Made by a program: the position numbers and the translations under genes | Notes under the pieces: model-generated | What the model was told of the DNA's origin: nothing | Databases searched by the model: none | What the model saw: the letters and a program-made list of their open reading frames with translations, nothing else | Shown here: one piece after another, positions 23,661 to 35,717 of the stretch | Numbering within the stretch: the first letter of the stretch is position 1 | Layout of the letters: each line of letters opens with the position of its first letter | NCBI GenBank assembly: GCA_037962975.1 | Contig: CM075676.1 | Location: 96,914,001-96,978,000 of the forward strand | Reading direction: 5' to 3' | DNA length: 64,000 nt | Source: Clitoria ternatea | Taxonomy: Eukaryota > Streptophyta > Magnoliopsida > Fabales > Fabaceae

Positions 23661-26304
23661 TGTTGTCACGACGGGGGTCCCGGGTCATGACGCGGACTGG
23701 GAGAATGCAACAAAAAGAAAACGAAACTAAATTGGAACAAGACCCTTAAGGGGCCTAAAAACTAAAGGGGTTCAGGGAGTCGCCACTAATATTTATTAAG
23801 GAAAATATCATGAAAACCTTTAAATGGCACTGGTTTTTAAAATGAGATTCTATTTGGTCCGGGAGTCGAATTACAGGCGGGGAAGGTATTAACACCCCAC
23901 ACTGTCCATCCTAAAACGGTTACCCAAATTAATCATGTATATTTTTTTTAAAAAATAATTATTAAATATTTCATCCTTCATAAAGAATACAACCATGATA
24001 GATGTTATTTACAGACAGTATACACATGAACAAAATAATAATAAGGATACTTTGAAAAAAACATAAACAAACATAAATAATAGGATACATTACCCAAGTT
24101 TCGTTCTTTAAGTTCAAAGGAAGATAAACAAACAAGTGATTAAAAGATAATAAAAAATAAGACGTCTCGTCTAAATTATCTTTCTAGTAATTAAAAGACA
24201 ATCCATTAATTTTACCGAAAAATACATGTTTTTTAAAAATTTTAAAAAATAAATAAATAAACAAATAAATAAATGAAATGGTAAAAATAGATTAACATAA
24301 GAATTAAATACATTGATGTGAAAATAAACAAATATATATACACTTAATTAATTAAAACTAACAAATGAATTTTATTCACTCATTTTTAGATAATAAGATT
24401 AATAAGATGCCTTATCTAAATTAATCTCATTTCAAACTTAAAAGAAAGATAAATGGTTAAATAAATAGATAAGAGCAGAGAACATGAAATATAAAATTAT
24501 AATAATAAATAAATAATTATCTATAAAACGACTTAAGAAATCATATAAAATGATAGACAAATGATTATGTAAAAGATAACTACAAAATTATTGAGAAGAA
24601 AAATTAGAATAAATAAATGTAAAAAGTTAAGATGCAGAAAAATAAATAAAAGTATAGAAAACTAAATGAATAAATGAATAAGTGCAGAAAAATAAAAAAT
24701 AAAAGTGTAGAAAAATAAATAAATAAAAATAAAAGGGTAAAAAAATAAATAGATAAAAATAGAAGTGTAGAGAAGTAAATAAAGAAAAAATAAAAGTGCA
24801 AAAAATAAATAAATAAACCAATAATTGTAGAAAACTAAAGTGCGGAAAAATAAATAAATAAAAATAAAAGTATAGAAAAATAGATAAATAAAAATAAAAA
24901 CGTAGAAAAATAAATAAAGAAAAATAAAAGTGCAGAAAAATAAATAAATAGACAAATAACTACAGAAAAATAAAATGCAGAAAAATAAATTAATAAAAAT
25001 AAAAGTGCATAAAATAGATAAATAAAAATAAAAACATAGAAAAATAAATAAAGAAAAATAAAAGTGCAGAAAAATAAATAAATAGACAAATAACTGCAAA
25101 AAAAATAAAGTGTAGAAAAATAAATTAATAAAAATAATAGTATAGAAAAATAAATAAAGAAAAAAATAAAAGTATAGAAAATAAATAAAGAAAAATAAAA
25201 GTGCAAAAAAATAAATGAATAAATAAATAACTGTAGAAATATAAGGTGCGAAAAAATAAGTTGTGAAAAAATAAATAAATAAAAATAAAAGTACTGAAAA
25301 ATAAATAAAGATGAATAAATATTCTTATATTTATTAAAAATACCTTAGTACAGTAACAATTAATGAAGAACGAAAACGGAATTTCGGGGATCAATTTTAC
25401 GTAGATTTCTCCTGTTTTGGCTTCGTTTAGACTCAATTTAAGGGTGTTTAGACACCGGTTACAAGACTATTAGAGTAATTTGGGTCATACAACTTACATA
25501 CTGAAACATACTAGAGTAAAACATACATTTTCCGAACAACATTTTCATATCTCTATTTTTGAAAGCAAAATTTCTAAAAAATTATACAAAAATTTATCAC
25601 TCTTTTCTTTCCTTCCTCCTTTTTTCCATTTGCATCATCCTTTATTTATAGAGAAAAATTGGCCTTGGATCCCTCATCACATGCCATCACTTTACTTCTT
25701 TTTCAATTTGTCCAAATTTGATGTCAATTTATCCAATTTTCTCCAATTACCCAACCAAACTGGGTCCCACCTCAATAAACCACTGAAACCTTTTTTTTTC
25801 TTTTTTTATTTTTTCTGCCCATTTTGATTTTTTGAGACTTTTTTTGGTCCATTTTTATTTTTTTCTTATGTGTTTATTTTTAGGCCTTTTTATTTATTAT
25901 TATTATTATTTTAATTTTTTAAATTTTTTTTAAATATTTTGAATACAAATGAGTAATCACTTACTCTTGTGGAAACATAAACTATTTTAGAATCCTAAAA
26001 TTATTTATTTCACATTGGGCCATAAATAAAATACCCAATAAAGAAAAGATACTACCCATGCTATAAGAAGTAAGAAGTTAGTCATAAAACATCAGTTCCC
26101 CGCCCTTATTCCTTCCTCTTGGCTTCAACACCTATTAGCCATTGAGAAAAATTATAGAAGAAGGTTGATGAAAGGAGAAGTGTGGTAGGAAATGAGGAGG
26201 GATTGAGTATTTATAAAAATAGAGAAGATACTATTCCCAACAATCACTATGCAATGGTAACTATATAATTTTTTTTTTTATCCAGACAAAAATAGGTGTT
26301 CACA
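23661..26304. mobile_element. Probable LTR, about 2.6 kb
   Basis: The segment is bounded by TGTTGTCACGACGG on the left and GGTGTTCACA on the right, and includes the phrases GGAGTCGCCACTAATATTTA and GGGGAAGGTATTAACACCCC, which I recognise as recurrent in legume LTR elements. No matching target duplication was found (TTCCC left, GTGCC right), so limits and orientation are uncertain. Confidence 0.45.
24590..25325. repeat. A-rich minisatellite (AAAATAAATAAATA / GTGCAGAAA units)
   Basis: About 730 bp of repeats built from AAATAAATAAATAAAAATAA blocks punctuated by AGTGCAGAAA, AGTGTAGAAA or AGTATAGAAA spacers every 30-45 bp. Higher-order copies are also visible: a block of about 115 bp starting near 24895 recurs near 25025. 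Long antisense open frames here are only Phe/Leu/Tyr-rich low complexity. Confidence 0.9.
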
Positions 26305-27655
26305 GTGCCACAAGTATTGTTGACTTTAGTCACTCTTGGCTTAAACCCAAATTTTACTTTAATAAACCACTCCTAGCTCAATCTCAAGTATTCTTTCAAA
26401 AGCCTCTTCAGGCCATAGACTATTTCCCAACAAAAACTAAGACTGACAACACACCAAACTTTACACAAATACAAATTTGAATGAAAGATGTGTTTTTTGT
26501 TAGAGGACTTAGTGTATAAAAAGATACAAGATATGAACAGATGCACTAAGTAAAAAAGTACAAAGACCAAGGGCTACTGGAGACAAAACAACAAAGAAGG
26601 TCTTTACTTTAGAGACAAAAACTAAGAATGAAGAAGAGTGCTTTATAAACAGATTGCAAGAGATTTCTTCACAGGTCTCTGAAGTTCTTCTTTCAAATTC
26701 TGAATCTCTTCATATTTATATTTCACACAAAGTAACGTTTGGTAATTTGATGAAGAGACATAGCCGTTGTGAAATCATTGAAGAAGTTTAGCTGTTGTGA
26801 GCATCAATCTTTGAAGAGTGGGGAGAGAACAAAAGGTCTGGTATGAAGAAACATTAGAGCTTGCACTGAAATGGTGTTCTCCTTGAGAGCTTTAGAGCAA
26901 AAGACCTTTTATAGGCATTCTTCTTTCAACTAAAATGTGCAGAGCATAATGGTTGACCTTCTAAAATGCACAGAATAACTTATTTGGTTACTTCCCATAA
27001 GAATTTTGGCTTTTCTACTGTTTTGTCTTTTTTCTTATTTTGATGATAAGAGCATTTTTTTTATATGAGCAGTTTTTTTATAAGAACATAGTTCAGAGCA
27101 TCATCAAAATAAACTTTGATTTTTGTTTGTTGTATGCTTTGGTTCTTAAAAAAATTGTCTTCTTATCTCCTTTGATGATATGAGCAGTCTTCCTAGAAAA
27201 AGACCAATTTTGGAGCATCTTCAGAAAGGATTTGTGAAGCTTTGATTCAAAGAAAAAATAACGTATATTTGGAAGTCCTAAGTCTGAAGACTTAAGAGAA
27301 CAAAATGTGCTTCATGTGAGACAAGGCTTGGTAGAGCAAACCCTAATGATGCATATTGGGTTCAGACTTCTATTGAGGACAAATTTGCAAGGTGAAAGAA
27401 TTTGTTTTAGTCCCATACAAACTTGAGTCTAAAATATTTTGGATAACAACAACTCCAAACTTTTTATGATGAGATCTCCTTTTCATTTATAGCTTACGTC
27501 TTACAGACTTTTGACTTGAAACACTTAATTAGACAGGTTAGAATATGAAGACAAACTTTATTTAATTAAATGTCTTAATTAATGTTATTAACAAATTTTG
27601 GGGTAAGAACCATCAACTTCAAAGTCTTTATAAAACAGACTTGGTTCTAACAATT
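26305..27655. mobile_element. Degraded LTR-retroelement-like segment
   Basis: No host gene. On the minus strand a TATA-like CCTATAAAAGG lies near 26910 and TGTTAGAACC starts near 27652, as in an LTR promoter, but no matching partner or target duplication was found. Short inverted phrases around TTGATGATAAGAGCA / GAGCATCATCAAAAT (27040-27110) occur inside. Confidence 0.3.
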
Positions 27656-28862
27656 ACTTTTACGCTTTGTTATTCAATTATCTCAATACTGACTTAAACA
27701 TTGGAGTTTCCTTGCAGGTACAACCTCCACCTATTCCAAGACCTCAAAAACTGTAGTTCCAAGGCGTTGAGACTGAAGGACATAGTGCTCCCATTGAGCC
27801 TGTGTTTGATAATATCAAACTCTCATTGAGCCAGCGTAAAATCTGAGTGATTTAGAGATATTACTGGTAAAGCGAGGACCACTTTATCCTCTGCATGTCG
27901 AACATTTCACTTACAAAATCGATTTTACACTCCCTACGAACTTAAATGAGGAATGTTATGTATTAGAATTATGAAACATACGTAAAAAAGACAACAAAAT
28001 GAATAGTGAGGTTAAATATCCCAGACATATGGTGAAGAAAAGAACATCTCATGAAAAAAAGGTTTTTACTCCATCACAAAAACCCTACTTAAAAATCATT
28101 AAAAAGTTGAAACAAGTTAAAATTAAAAAAATGAAAAAGTATCTAAGTTAGATTTTTAAACAAAACTCAACCACATCAAAATAAATTACTTATTCACAAA
28201 CTTAATGGCATATCATTATTCTTCTTCAAATTCTAACACAATTAACAACCAATGGAAAAAAGTAAAAAAAAAAACATTTGAGAACAAATAAAATCAGGAG
28301 AAACCAATAAAAAGAATAAATTGATTATCAAATGAGGGAAGATTAAGAGATTAACCTTAACGAAATGAAAAAACATAATGAGACAATTTATTTGGAAATA
28401 TTAGAGAAAGAAAGTAAGGGATATAAATTAAAAGGTTATTTTATTTATAAAATTTATTAAAAATAGGAATAGGCGTTACATATAAATATGCTAAGTAAAA
28501 ACGGTTATTTTGTTTATAAAATTTATTAAAAATTGAAAAAGCATAAAATTACTAGCTGGTCATAGATAATTTTATTTCTAAAATCACTAGTATATATTAG
28601 GAATAAAATACGCAAAAAATTAGAAACAAATGAAAAATTAATGAACTTACTGTCATAGCGATTATTGGATGAATAATTTTTTGGATGAGAACTTTACCGC
28701 ACGACATTGACAAGTGTCGTGTGGTTTTGGGAGGTGGAAGTAGAACCTGAAAAACGAAGCAAAAGCAGAATTGAATCAAGAAGACGACGTTAATTTCAAT
28801 TTCATGATCATTGTTGCTGGAAAAAAAACTTAGCTAAATCTGCAATCCGAAGAAGGAAGAAA
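27656..28862. other. Retroelement fragment then upstream region of the TMEM230 gene
   Basis: 27690-27730 carries CTGACTTAAACATTGGAG followed by TTTCCTTGCAGGTACAACC, a phrase common at LTR ends in plants. From 27960 the DNA is AT-rich with two similar GTTATTTT-TTTATAAAATTTATT motifs (28435, 28503). The last few hundred bases should hold the promoter and leader of the gene at 28863; no clear TATA box was chosen. Confidence 0.4.
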
Positions 28863-30034
28863 ATGTACGTGGATCACGCATTCTCGATTTCCGATGAGGA
28901 CATAATGATGGACTCATCATACCCGGTGAGCAACAAGCCACCAATCAAGGAGATCGCCCTCGCCATTGCCCTTCTCGTCTTCGGAACCCTAGCCATCATC
29001 ATCGGTTCCCTCATGGCCTACAACCACGTCGGCGGCGACACTGCTCACGGTAACCTTATTATTAACATCCCCTCTTCAATTCATTATTCTCAACATTTCT
29101 GGGTCAGGAAAAAGAAGTTTTTTATATTTGTAATAGAGTTGAATTTTCTTTAGAATTCTGGGAAGTTTTGTGATTTATGGGGTAATATACTGTGCCCTGA
29201 AATCCTAATGTGTTGGTGCAGTAAGTAGCTAAAATTATAAGGGGCAAGTAATGTGGAATTGAGATGAGTCTGAGATGTTATTGTGTTTTTCTAGTAACCA
29301 GTGATTAAAATTCGGAAGACAATAGCTCAATTAGAAGGGGAATGTAAATGATAACCGCAGTAGAAGACAGAAAATACTGAAAGAGAATAATCACGTGAAA
29401 AAAACTTCATTTTCGATCCTTACTAAACATGCTTTTTAGGAGGACAGGGAGTCTTAAGAAACTTTAATATGATTAACATATAAAAAAAAAACCTACACAT
29501 TAAGGTGTTTTGTACATATATCTCATTTGTTGATAATCTAAACATCATCCGTACGAGCGACAAAGCTAACATAGTTGCTGTTACGACCCAGGCACATAAA
29601 GAGAACTCAACCTAAAACAGTAATTCATTAGATAGGAGAGTTTTATGGTTTAAGTTTTACTCAATGTGAGACTCGTATAAGTTGCATTATTTGGAGTCGA
29701 AATATCCTGGTAGAATGAGATACCAAATTAAAAAGTACATAGCCACCATTCCTTCTCAGGTCCACCAAATCATTCATCATGTTACCTGGGTGTTTTAAAA
29801 TCCACTGAAAATTTTTAAATTTAGCACAATGGTTCACCAAACCAGAGTATATAACTATTTAATTGTTTTTGGGCTTTTGTTGTTTCTAATTCCTTTTATT
29901 GAATGGTGATAGGTCTCTTCTTTGCAATACTTGGAACAGTCTTGTTCATACCGGGCTTTTACTATACACGGATTGCATATTTTGCTTACAAGGGATACAT
30001 AGGGTTCTCTTTCTCTACCATACCTTCCGTATAG
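28863..30034 (+). CDS. TMEM230/DUF872-type two-pass membrane protein
   Basis: Two exons, 28863-29049 and 29913-30034, joined across a GT-AG intron of 863 bp after CAC-G; the spliced product is 102 residues. The N-terminus is hydrophilic with acidic residues (SISDEDIMMD). The first membrane span is about residues 31-53 (IALAIALLVFGTLAIIIG) and a second, starting at the splice junction, about 64-88 (LFFAILGTVLFIPGFYYTRI). The end is AYKGYIGFSFSTIPSV. The length, the FIPGFYY core and the GYxGFSFxxIP tail match the DUF872/TMEM230 family. The human member works in endosomal and secretory vesicle trafficking; the plant role is not established. The gene appears intact and the ATG is the first in frame. 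Confidence 0.9.
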
Positions 30035-31381
30035 CTAGCTGTCTCCACTCTCAAGTAGCACCCTTATGTATATATCTTGTCTCTTTTTACCCTTTTTTGG
30101 CCATTTGTTTACATTTTATTTTGCCTGACAAGTGACAAGTGATAAGTAATGTATATTCATATTGCATGAGTTTCTGTTTTGTTTTGTTTACAGAATCTAT
30201 CTTCCTGCTCTGAAATTACTCGTTTAAGTTCACTTCTTTTCTTTACTGTCTGTATCTCCATTAGTGGATTGCTATTGTTGAATTTACTTTATAAGATCAC
30301 TTCTCTTATTAGCATCCACGCTATCTTCTTTTTCCTTTAGCAAAGGCTGTTATGAATGACAGAAGCACAATATGAGAACCCTTTTTCCTTTTATTAATGT
30401 TTCAAAGCACATGTGGATGGATGTCATACGCAAAAGAATCTGTTCTTCTGAACTTACACGACTATTTGAACTCACAAAATTGTGGTGATCTATATTGACC
30501 ATCTGTGCTTGTGCAGAAGATCCCCTTACAAGAATTAAATATCCACATTTTGTTAAGGAAGTTGTTTCATTTTCTGCACATGATTCATATAGTTGGAGGC
30601 AGGTTCTTGAATTTTTTAGTCTTTCACTTTGCTCTATACTCACCACACTCACAGGAAATGAGTTGTACGGATTGTGCATACTCCTATTTCCTTTTGTCTG
30701 TGCAATTATCAATTATTTCAAGTTGTATCCCTCTAGCATGGAGTAACGATTAGGTAGTTTGGATTTTTTCCTGTTTGGAATTGGGTTTAAGGGGTAATTG
30801 CATTTTTTCCTGTTTGATAATGAAAGGATATGGTTTGAACATGTCTACCTACTTGTTCAGTAGTTAGTTGTAAAAATGAAGTTATGCAAACATAAGTATA
30901 TAATGGTTTAAACACCGTTTGAAATCGGTAAGTAAATTGACCCATGAATTAGAAAATACCTTTTGGCCAACTTGTAAAACTCCAACTCTCAATTGAAAAC
31001 CAAATACATCCTGATACATGGTGGAGTCATAGTCATTTAAGGATGGATCATGCAATATCTTATTTTGTTCCAATTGAAACAACGGCTGTGGTGTACATAT
31101 ATGATCTCAAGATTGGTTTGGGGGATTTTTTTTTAGGTATGTTTATGATTTTGGATGTGAAGTTTTTTATTCTCCACGGGAGAAGATATTTAAATCATGT
31201 AAAATTTACAATTAGAATAATATGCAATATGAAGGTGTAATGCTTTCGGTTTATAGTTCATGTATTCTTTGTTTTTCTTTTCTAATGCAATAGTTCGAGT
31301 ATTCTAAACTTTAGTTTGGATATGGCAAATTAAACTTGAGTTTAAATAGTTTTTTATATATAAAATTATGATTTTCAATTG

Positions 31382-31429
<48 letters not shown>

Positions 31430-31655
31430 GCTAAGGGAAATTTTGTTTTGGTAAGTTGTGCTTGAATGTGAAATTTTAGATATCATATAATGATTATACA
31501 ATTTAAAATATAAAAATTAAAATCAGTTGATGAGACCATTTTTTGTAAGTCAGAGGCTGAACATGTTTAAGAGTAAGAACTTGGAATCTTCCATCCCTGT
31601 AAGTCTTGCATTTGTTTCATAAATAGCAAAAGAGCGTTCAGTCTCAAAACTTTAG
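30035..31655. other. 3' flank and intergenic DNA between TMEM230 gene and MULE
   Basis: The first few hundred bases are probably 3' UTR. No further gene is supported; open frames at 30350-30760 on both strands overlap one another and show no family match. A TA run lies at 31383-31424. Confidence 0.5.
31383..31424. repeat. (TA)n microsatellite
   Basis: Perfect TA dinucleotide run of about 21 units in intergenic DNA. Confidence 0.95.
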
Positions 31656-31664
31656 TACTTTTAA

Positions 31665-31950
31665 GGTTAAACTATAAATTTAGCCCCTAACAAATTCTTG
31701 ATTTTGTTACGACCGCCTGAAATAATTTTTTGTTAGTATCAAACCCCTGCCGTTAATAGATTCCGTAAAATGCTGAGGTGTAACTCCTATTTCTGTCACT
31801 GGGTGCACACGTGGCATGAATGCTGAATAGGATTGAATGGGTAATTAATTAAGGTTAAGTGAGGTTAAGTAAAATATTAAGAAAATAAGGGTTGTTTTTT
31901 TAAAAAAAATAAAAAGGTTTCTTTCTTTCTCTTCCTCACGTCTTACTCCA
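31665..31950 (+). repeat. MULE left terminal inverted repeat
   Basis: About 285 bp, pairing with 35058-35382. Shared phrases include CCTAACAAATT, TTTTTTGTTAG, ATCAAACCCCTGC and TAATTAATTAAGGTTAAGTG. Confidence 0.9.
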
Positions 31951-32031
31951 AAACCTTAATGGTAACTTTTCTTCCTCACCTCCTACCCCAAAACCATAAA
32001 AGGTGCCCAAGCAAAGAAGGTGTTCTCCCCT

Positions 32032-32515
32032 ATGAGGTCTGCCATGTCTACAAGGTCGAATGAGTTGTTCTCAAGGGCTCTTATTAGGAGGCTATGTAAA
32101 TGTAATGAACCTATGTTGCTACTAGTCTCCAAGAGTCCAAAAAATCCTGGTAGAGCATTCTTCAGATGTGTTAATTGGATGGTAAGCATAGTATTTTTGT
32201 TTGGGTTTAGGGTTTGTTATATTTCATTTTGTTTTTTTATGGTGACCCATGTTTGAAGTTCTTCCATTCCTTCTAGAGAACGAGAATGCGTGTGGGTATT
32301 TCGAATGAGTTGATAGTGGGCAACAAAACTAGTCAAGGTCTGCTAGCTTCTCTACCCAAGGCAATGGAGTTTTTTACAAGGAGATGGACAAGGTTGTAAG
32401 GCTTGAAGATAGATTAAGAGAACATAGAACGATGAATTTCATGCTAATGTGGTTGTGTGCAATATCATGGGCCATTTTCTTCCTCACCCTGGTGTTGGTT
32501 GCAGTGAAAGGTTGA
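32032..32515 (+). pseudogene. GRF-type zinc-finger / transmembrane protein gene inside the MULE
   Basis: Exon 1 (32032-32181, 50 codons) reads a GRF finger: LCKCNEPMLLLVSKS, then NPGRAFFRCVNW. A GT-AG intron (32182-32278) keeps phase 0 into exon 2 (32279-32515), which supplies NACGYFE, the last Cys and aromatic part of the finger, then a short coiled coil (MDKVVRLEDRLREHR) and a hydrophobic anchor (WLCAISWAIFFLTLVLVAV). The layout GRF-coiled coil-TM is that of plant At4g04775-like proteins. GRF fingers bind nucleic acid in other proteins; the role here is unknown. Two in-frame stops in exon 2 (TGA at 32306, where the family has Trp, and TAG at 32330) make it a pseudogene. It runs opposite to the transposase remnant. 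Confidence 0.7.
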
Positions 32516-32824
32516 AGAGATGATTTAGTTCACTTTCCAATCCCTGATAATTTAGTAGTAGGCCCCTGAAAAAGTTTTTCATTGAATTAGGCCCCTGTAA
32601 ATGTCAATGTTGAAGTACTATTAGGCTTTTGTCAACTTGAGTTTAGGGTTTTTTCATATTGACTATTTGTATTGGTGAGTGTAACTTTCAACTATCAATG
32701 GATATGCCTACTTTTAAAGTTTTTACATATGGCTATTATTTTTATTTGTTTTGGTAATGTTTAGATGGCAAACAAGTAATATGGAAAAAGAAACATTGCC
32801 TTATTGCAATGTATACACTTTGTT

Positions 32825-32930
32825 AAAATGAAACATGGGAATTGACTTAAAGATGGGAATTGACTCAAAGATGGGAATTGACTCAAAGATGGGAATTGCA
32901 CACTTTGTTACAATGAAACATGGGAATTCT
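32825..32930. repeat. 18-bp tandem repeat inside the MULE
   Basis: GATGGGAATTGACTCAAA repeated about three times, flanked by two copies of GAAACATGGGAATT. Confidence 0.85.
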
Positions 32931-33089
32931 AAATGAAACCAACTTTACATTACCAACACCAAGTGTTTCAAAAATAATTACAGTGTCTGAAAATAATTAC
33001 TCATATTGTCATTGTAATTACATGGGTTGAACTACATTTGATTGTGTTGCCACCATGTCAACTTCAAAAGACATTGCACCAACTTCTCC

Positions 33090-34800
33090 TCATCCTTCCC
33101 CTGTACCTCCTGTTGTTCCTCTCCATCTCCCTCTTCCCATTTTGAATGTTGTTGGTGTGTCTGGTCTGGGTTGTTCTGGGTTCTTTGGAGGTCTTCCTCT
33201 CTTCTTCTTGATAGGGACATCTGCTTCAGTTGGCAAAACTAAGCTTTCTTCACCAGTTGAAGTCATAGTCACAGTTGTAGCACCTGGTTCATATGGTTCA
33301 CATGGTTTATCTTGTGTGATAGTCATAATTGAAGCAACTCCTGCTACATTGTTGGTCCCTCCAATGTCATTAACATTCTGGTATGTAGTGGGTTCCTAAT
33401 CAGGTTCCTACAGGCATAAATAAAGAATATTATTAGTCCATGTATTACACAGTGTAAATGAAGAACAATAAGTTTACTTACATTAGTTTTTCTTGGTGAG
33501 TATTTACATGTAGACCTGTTGTGGCTAGTTTCCCCACAGTTTCTACATTGATAATATGTTGGACATCTCTCTAGTGTGTTAGTGTTGTCCTTATCAATTG
33601 AATCCCTTCTCCTGAGTTTCTTTGGCCTCTCAGGTCCATGTTTATAAATTGGTGGTAGGGTGTGTGGATGTTCAATAGCTGGCCACATGTCCGGGCCATT
33701 TATTTCACTAACAACATTGACATAACATTTTTCATATGTTTTCTTGGAATAATAACCATGATTATAATGAATTGGTTGTTGTCCTCTTTGTAATATGCAA
33801 CATATGACATGTCTGCATGGTATCCCTACAAGTTCCTACCATCCACATACACAACTCCTTTTGTCAAGATCAACCATAAACTTCTCATTGAACATTGTAT
33901 GTGTAACTTCGGATATCCCACCTCCAGACCATTATGGGAACCAATTAGCAGAAAACTCTTGCTCCCTCTGGTTTTCATTGTCCCATGATTCAACCTCCCC
34001 TTTCCTTTCAGTAACAGGTTAGACACCCTGAATATCATCACTTTTTTCATATTCCAGTCCTTCTTCCCCTCATTCCCAGTATCAGCACCCTGAACCTTAA
34101 CACCTACATTTTGACTCCCCCATTGGTTCTCATTTATCCCCTGATTCAACCCCTCCTCTCAGTACTAGTCCTAGCACCCTGAATATCAACACTTCTTTCA
34201 GATTCTAGCCTCTTTCTCCCCTCATTTCTTGTCTACCCCCATGACCAAACAAATTTTCCTTAACACTTCTGTAAATTTTTTATATAGTGACAACTTTCTT
34301 GGGTGACCCAAATGGCTTCACCTCAGACCTAGATTTCGTCCTTCCAACCTTTTAAACTAGGCCATCTTTGGTCCCCACATCATCTTTCTCAGCCAAACTT
34401 GTCTCCTCTTTATCTACTAACTCCAACACCAAGTCACCATCCAGAACTAGATGTTCAATATAAATATTCACCTCAGATCCATTCTTTATAACAGACTATC
34501 CAACCTTTAATGCATGGTTGTCCCAAGTAATGCCAACAAACTCCCCACAGGGCTTTTTCCACCATATTGTAAAGTTTTCTCTACTATAACTCAATTCCTT
34601 AACCAGATACTCACATTCAAAAATAAGACCACCTATCAATATCAATGTTATGGAAAACAATAATTTCATTCTCTTTGTACTTCATTAGTGGACCATCAGT
34701 AAATCTACCTTTGTAATGAATAACAACAAAAAAACTCATCCCTTGTTTGGTGGACAAAAATTCACTATTACACATGCATACACCCCATTTACGCAGCAAT
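33090..34800 (-). pseudogene. MuDR-type transposase remnant lacking the catalytic domain
   Basis: Read on the minus strand. The N-terminal MuDR segment near 34740-34617 shows FFVVIHYKGRF, LMKYKENEIIVFHNIDIDRW, then a stop. The C-terminal part from about 33890 shows FMVDLDKRSCVCG, GIPCRHVICC (SWIM finger), then a Tyr-rich YSKKTYEKCYVNVV, a basic Pro-rich linker, a CCHC knuckle (CRNCGETSHNRSTC, near 33540-33500) and an AT-hook (KKKRGRPPKNP, near 33205). Only about 700 bp with several stops separates the parts, far too short for the DDE catalytic core. Domain order is that of MuDR transposases. Inactive internal-deletion derivative. Confidence 0.75.
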
Positions 34801-35057
34801 TAATACAATATTACACTACATGTGATAGTCAGGGTTCATAATCTACAATAATATAAGCCTTTCACGGTTCCCATAAACAAAAAAGAATTCTAACTTTGCA
34901 CTAAAAACATAAGGAATCTTACCCATATGATATCCTCTTAATGCACGCAACAAAGAAGCCACCAGACACGCACACTTCCACTAACCACTAGATTACGCTT
35001 AAAAACAATGATTCCTTGTCTTCTTCCTTGTGGGTAACCTTACACAGAGTCGAATGG

Positions 35058-35382
35058 GTAAGACATGAGGAAAAGGAAGCAAGAAACCTTTTATTTTTTT
35101 AAAAAAACAGCCCTTAATTTTTTAATATTTTACTTAACCTCACTTAACCTTAATTAATTACTTATTCAATCCTACTCAACATTAAAAAATCTAAGTCACA
35201 TGCCACATGTGCGCCCAATGGCAGAAACAAGAGTTACACCTTAGCACTTAACAGAATTCGTTAACAGCAGGGGTTTGATGCTAACAAAAAATTATTACAG
35301 AGGCCTTAGACTAGAAAAAATTATTCTAGGGAGTCGTACCAAAATCAATAATTTGTTAGGGGGTTAAATTTATAGTTTAACC
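35058..35382 (-). repeat. MULE right terminal inverted repeat
   Basis: About 325 bp; roughly 40 bp longer than the left copy because of small internal insertions or deletions (for example near 35300-35330). It ends GTTTAACC, followed by the 9-bp duplication. Confidence 0.9.
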
Positions 35383-35391
35383 TATTTTTAA

Positions 35392-35717
35392 ATTACATCA
35401 CAATACATATATTAAAGAATTATTGATAATGTAAACTCTTATTAAATATTGATTAAAATGCTTATTTTTAAAAAAAATTGGAAGATGTTATAAGAGTAAT
35501 ACAAGCGAAAAATTATTGGTCCATAGAAGAAGTGATAAGAAAGATAAAATTTATTACATTAACAAAAAAGATTCATTATACACACACATAAAAAAGAATA
35601 TGCATACAGAGAATGCTGGGCTTATTTCTGGGCTTTTCAGGCCCAGTCCGTTGATCGTCACTCATGTACGCATGCTGCTTGGTTGGCAATAGCCATAGCT
35701 CTGCATCTGTAAGAAGA
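35392..35717 (+). promoter_or_regulatory. Short upstream region of the JmjC gene
   Basis: Only 326 bp separate the MULE target duplication from the start codon at 35718, so the core promoter and 5' UTR either fit here or include MULE sequence. No strong TATA box is evident. Confidence 0.5.

Larger units (their letters stand above)
31665..35382. mobile_element. Mutator-like element (MULE), 3.7 kb, with GRF zinc-finger passenger
   Basis: The ends are long inverted repeats beginning GGTTAAACTATAAATTTA (left) and its complement (right). They are flanked by 9-bp target duplications TACTTTTAA (31656-31664) and TATTTTTAA (35383-35391), one mismatch. Long TIRs plus a 9-bp duplication are diagnostic of Mutator elements. 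Inside are remnants of a MuDR-type transposase on the minus strand and a GRF zinc-finger gene on the plus strand. The catalytic middle of the transposase is missing, so the copy is non-autonomous. Confidence 0.9.

Noticed and set aside
24590..25436. Long minus-strand open frames (up to 145 codons) rich in Phe, Leu and Tyr; also the CRISPR-like look of repeats
   Set aside because: They are the low-complexity reading of the A-rich minisatellite. Units vary in length and spacers are themselves repeats, so neither a membrane protein nor a CRISPR array is supported.
23661..26304. Firm call of a complete solo LTR
   Set aside because: No matching 5-bp duplication at TG/CA ends; kept only as a probable LTR.
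30350..30753. Overlapping open frames downstream of the TMEM230 gene
   Set aside because: No domain, no matching splice structure, both strands open at once; probably 3' flank.
33042..33399. Plus-strand open frames opposite the MULE transposase C-terminus
   Set aside because: The minus strand shows AT-hook and zinc-knuckle motifs; the plus readings are shadows.
35664..35717. Upstream in-frame ATG for the JmjC protein
   Set aside because: The 18 extra residues are not basic-nuclear in type and METKKKRKR makes a better start; not decisive.
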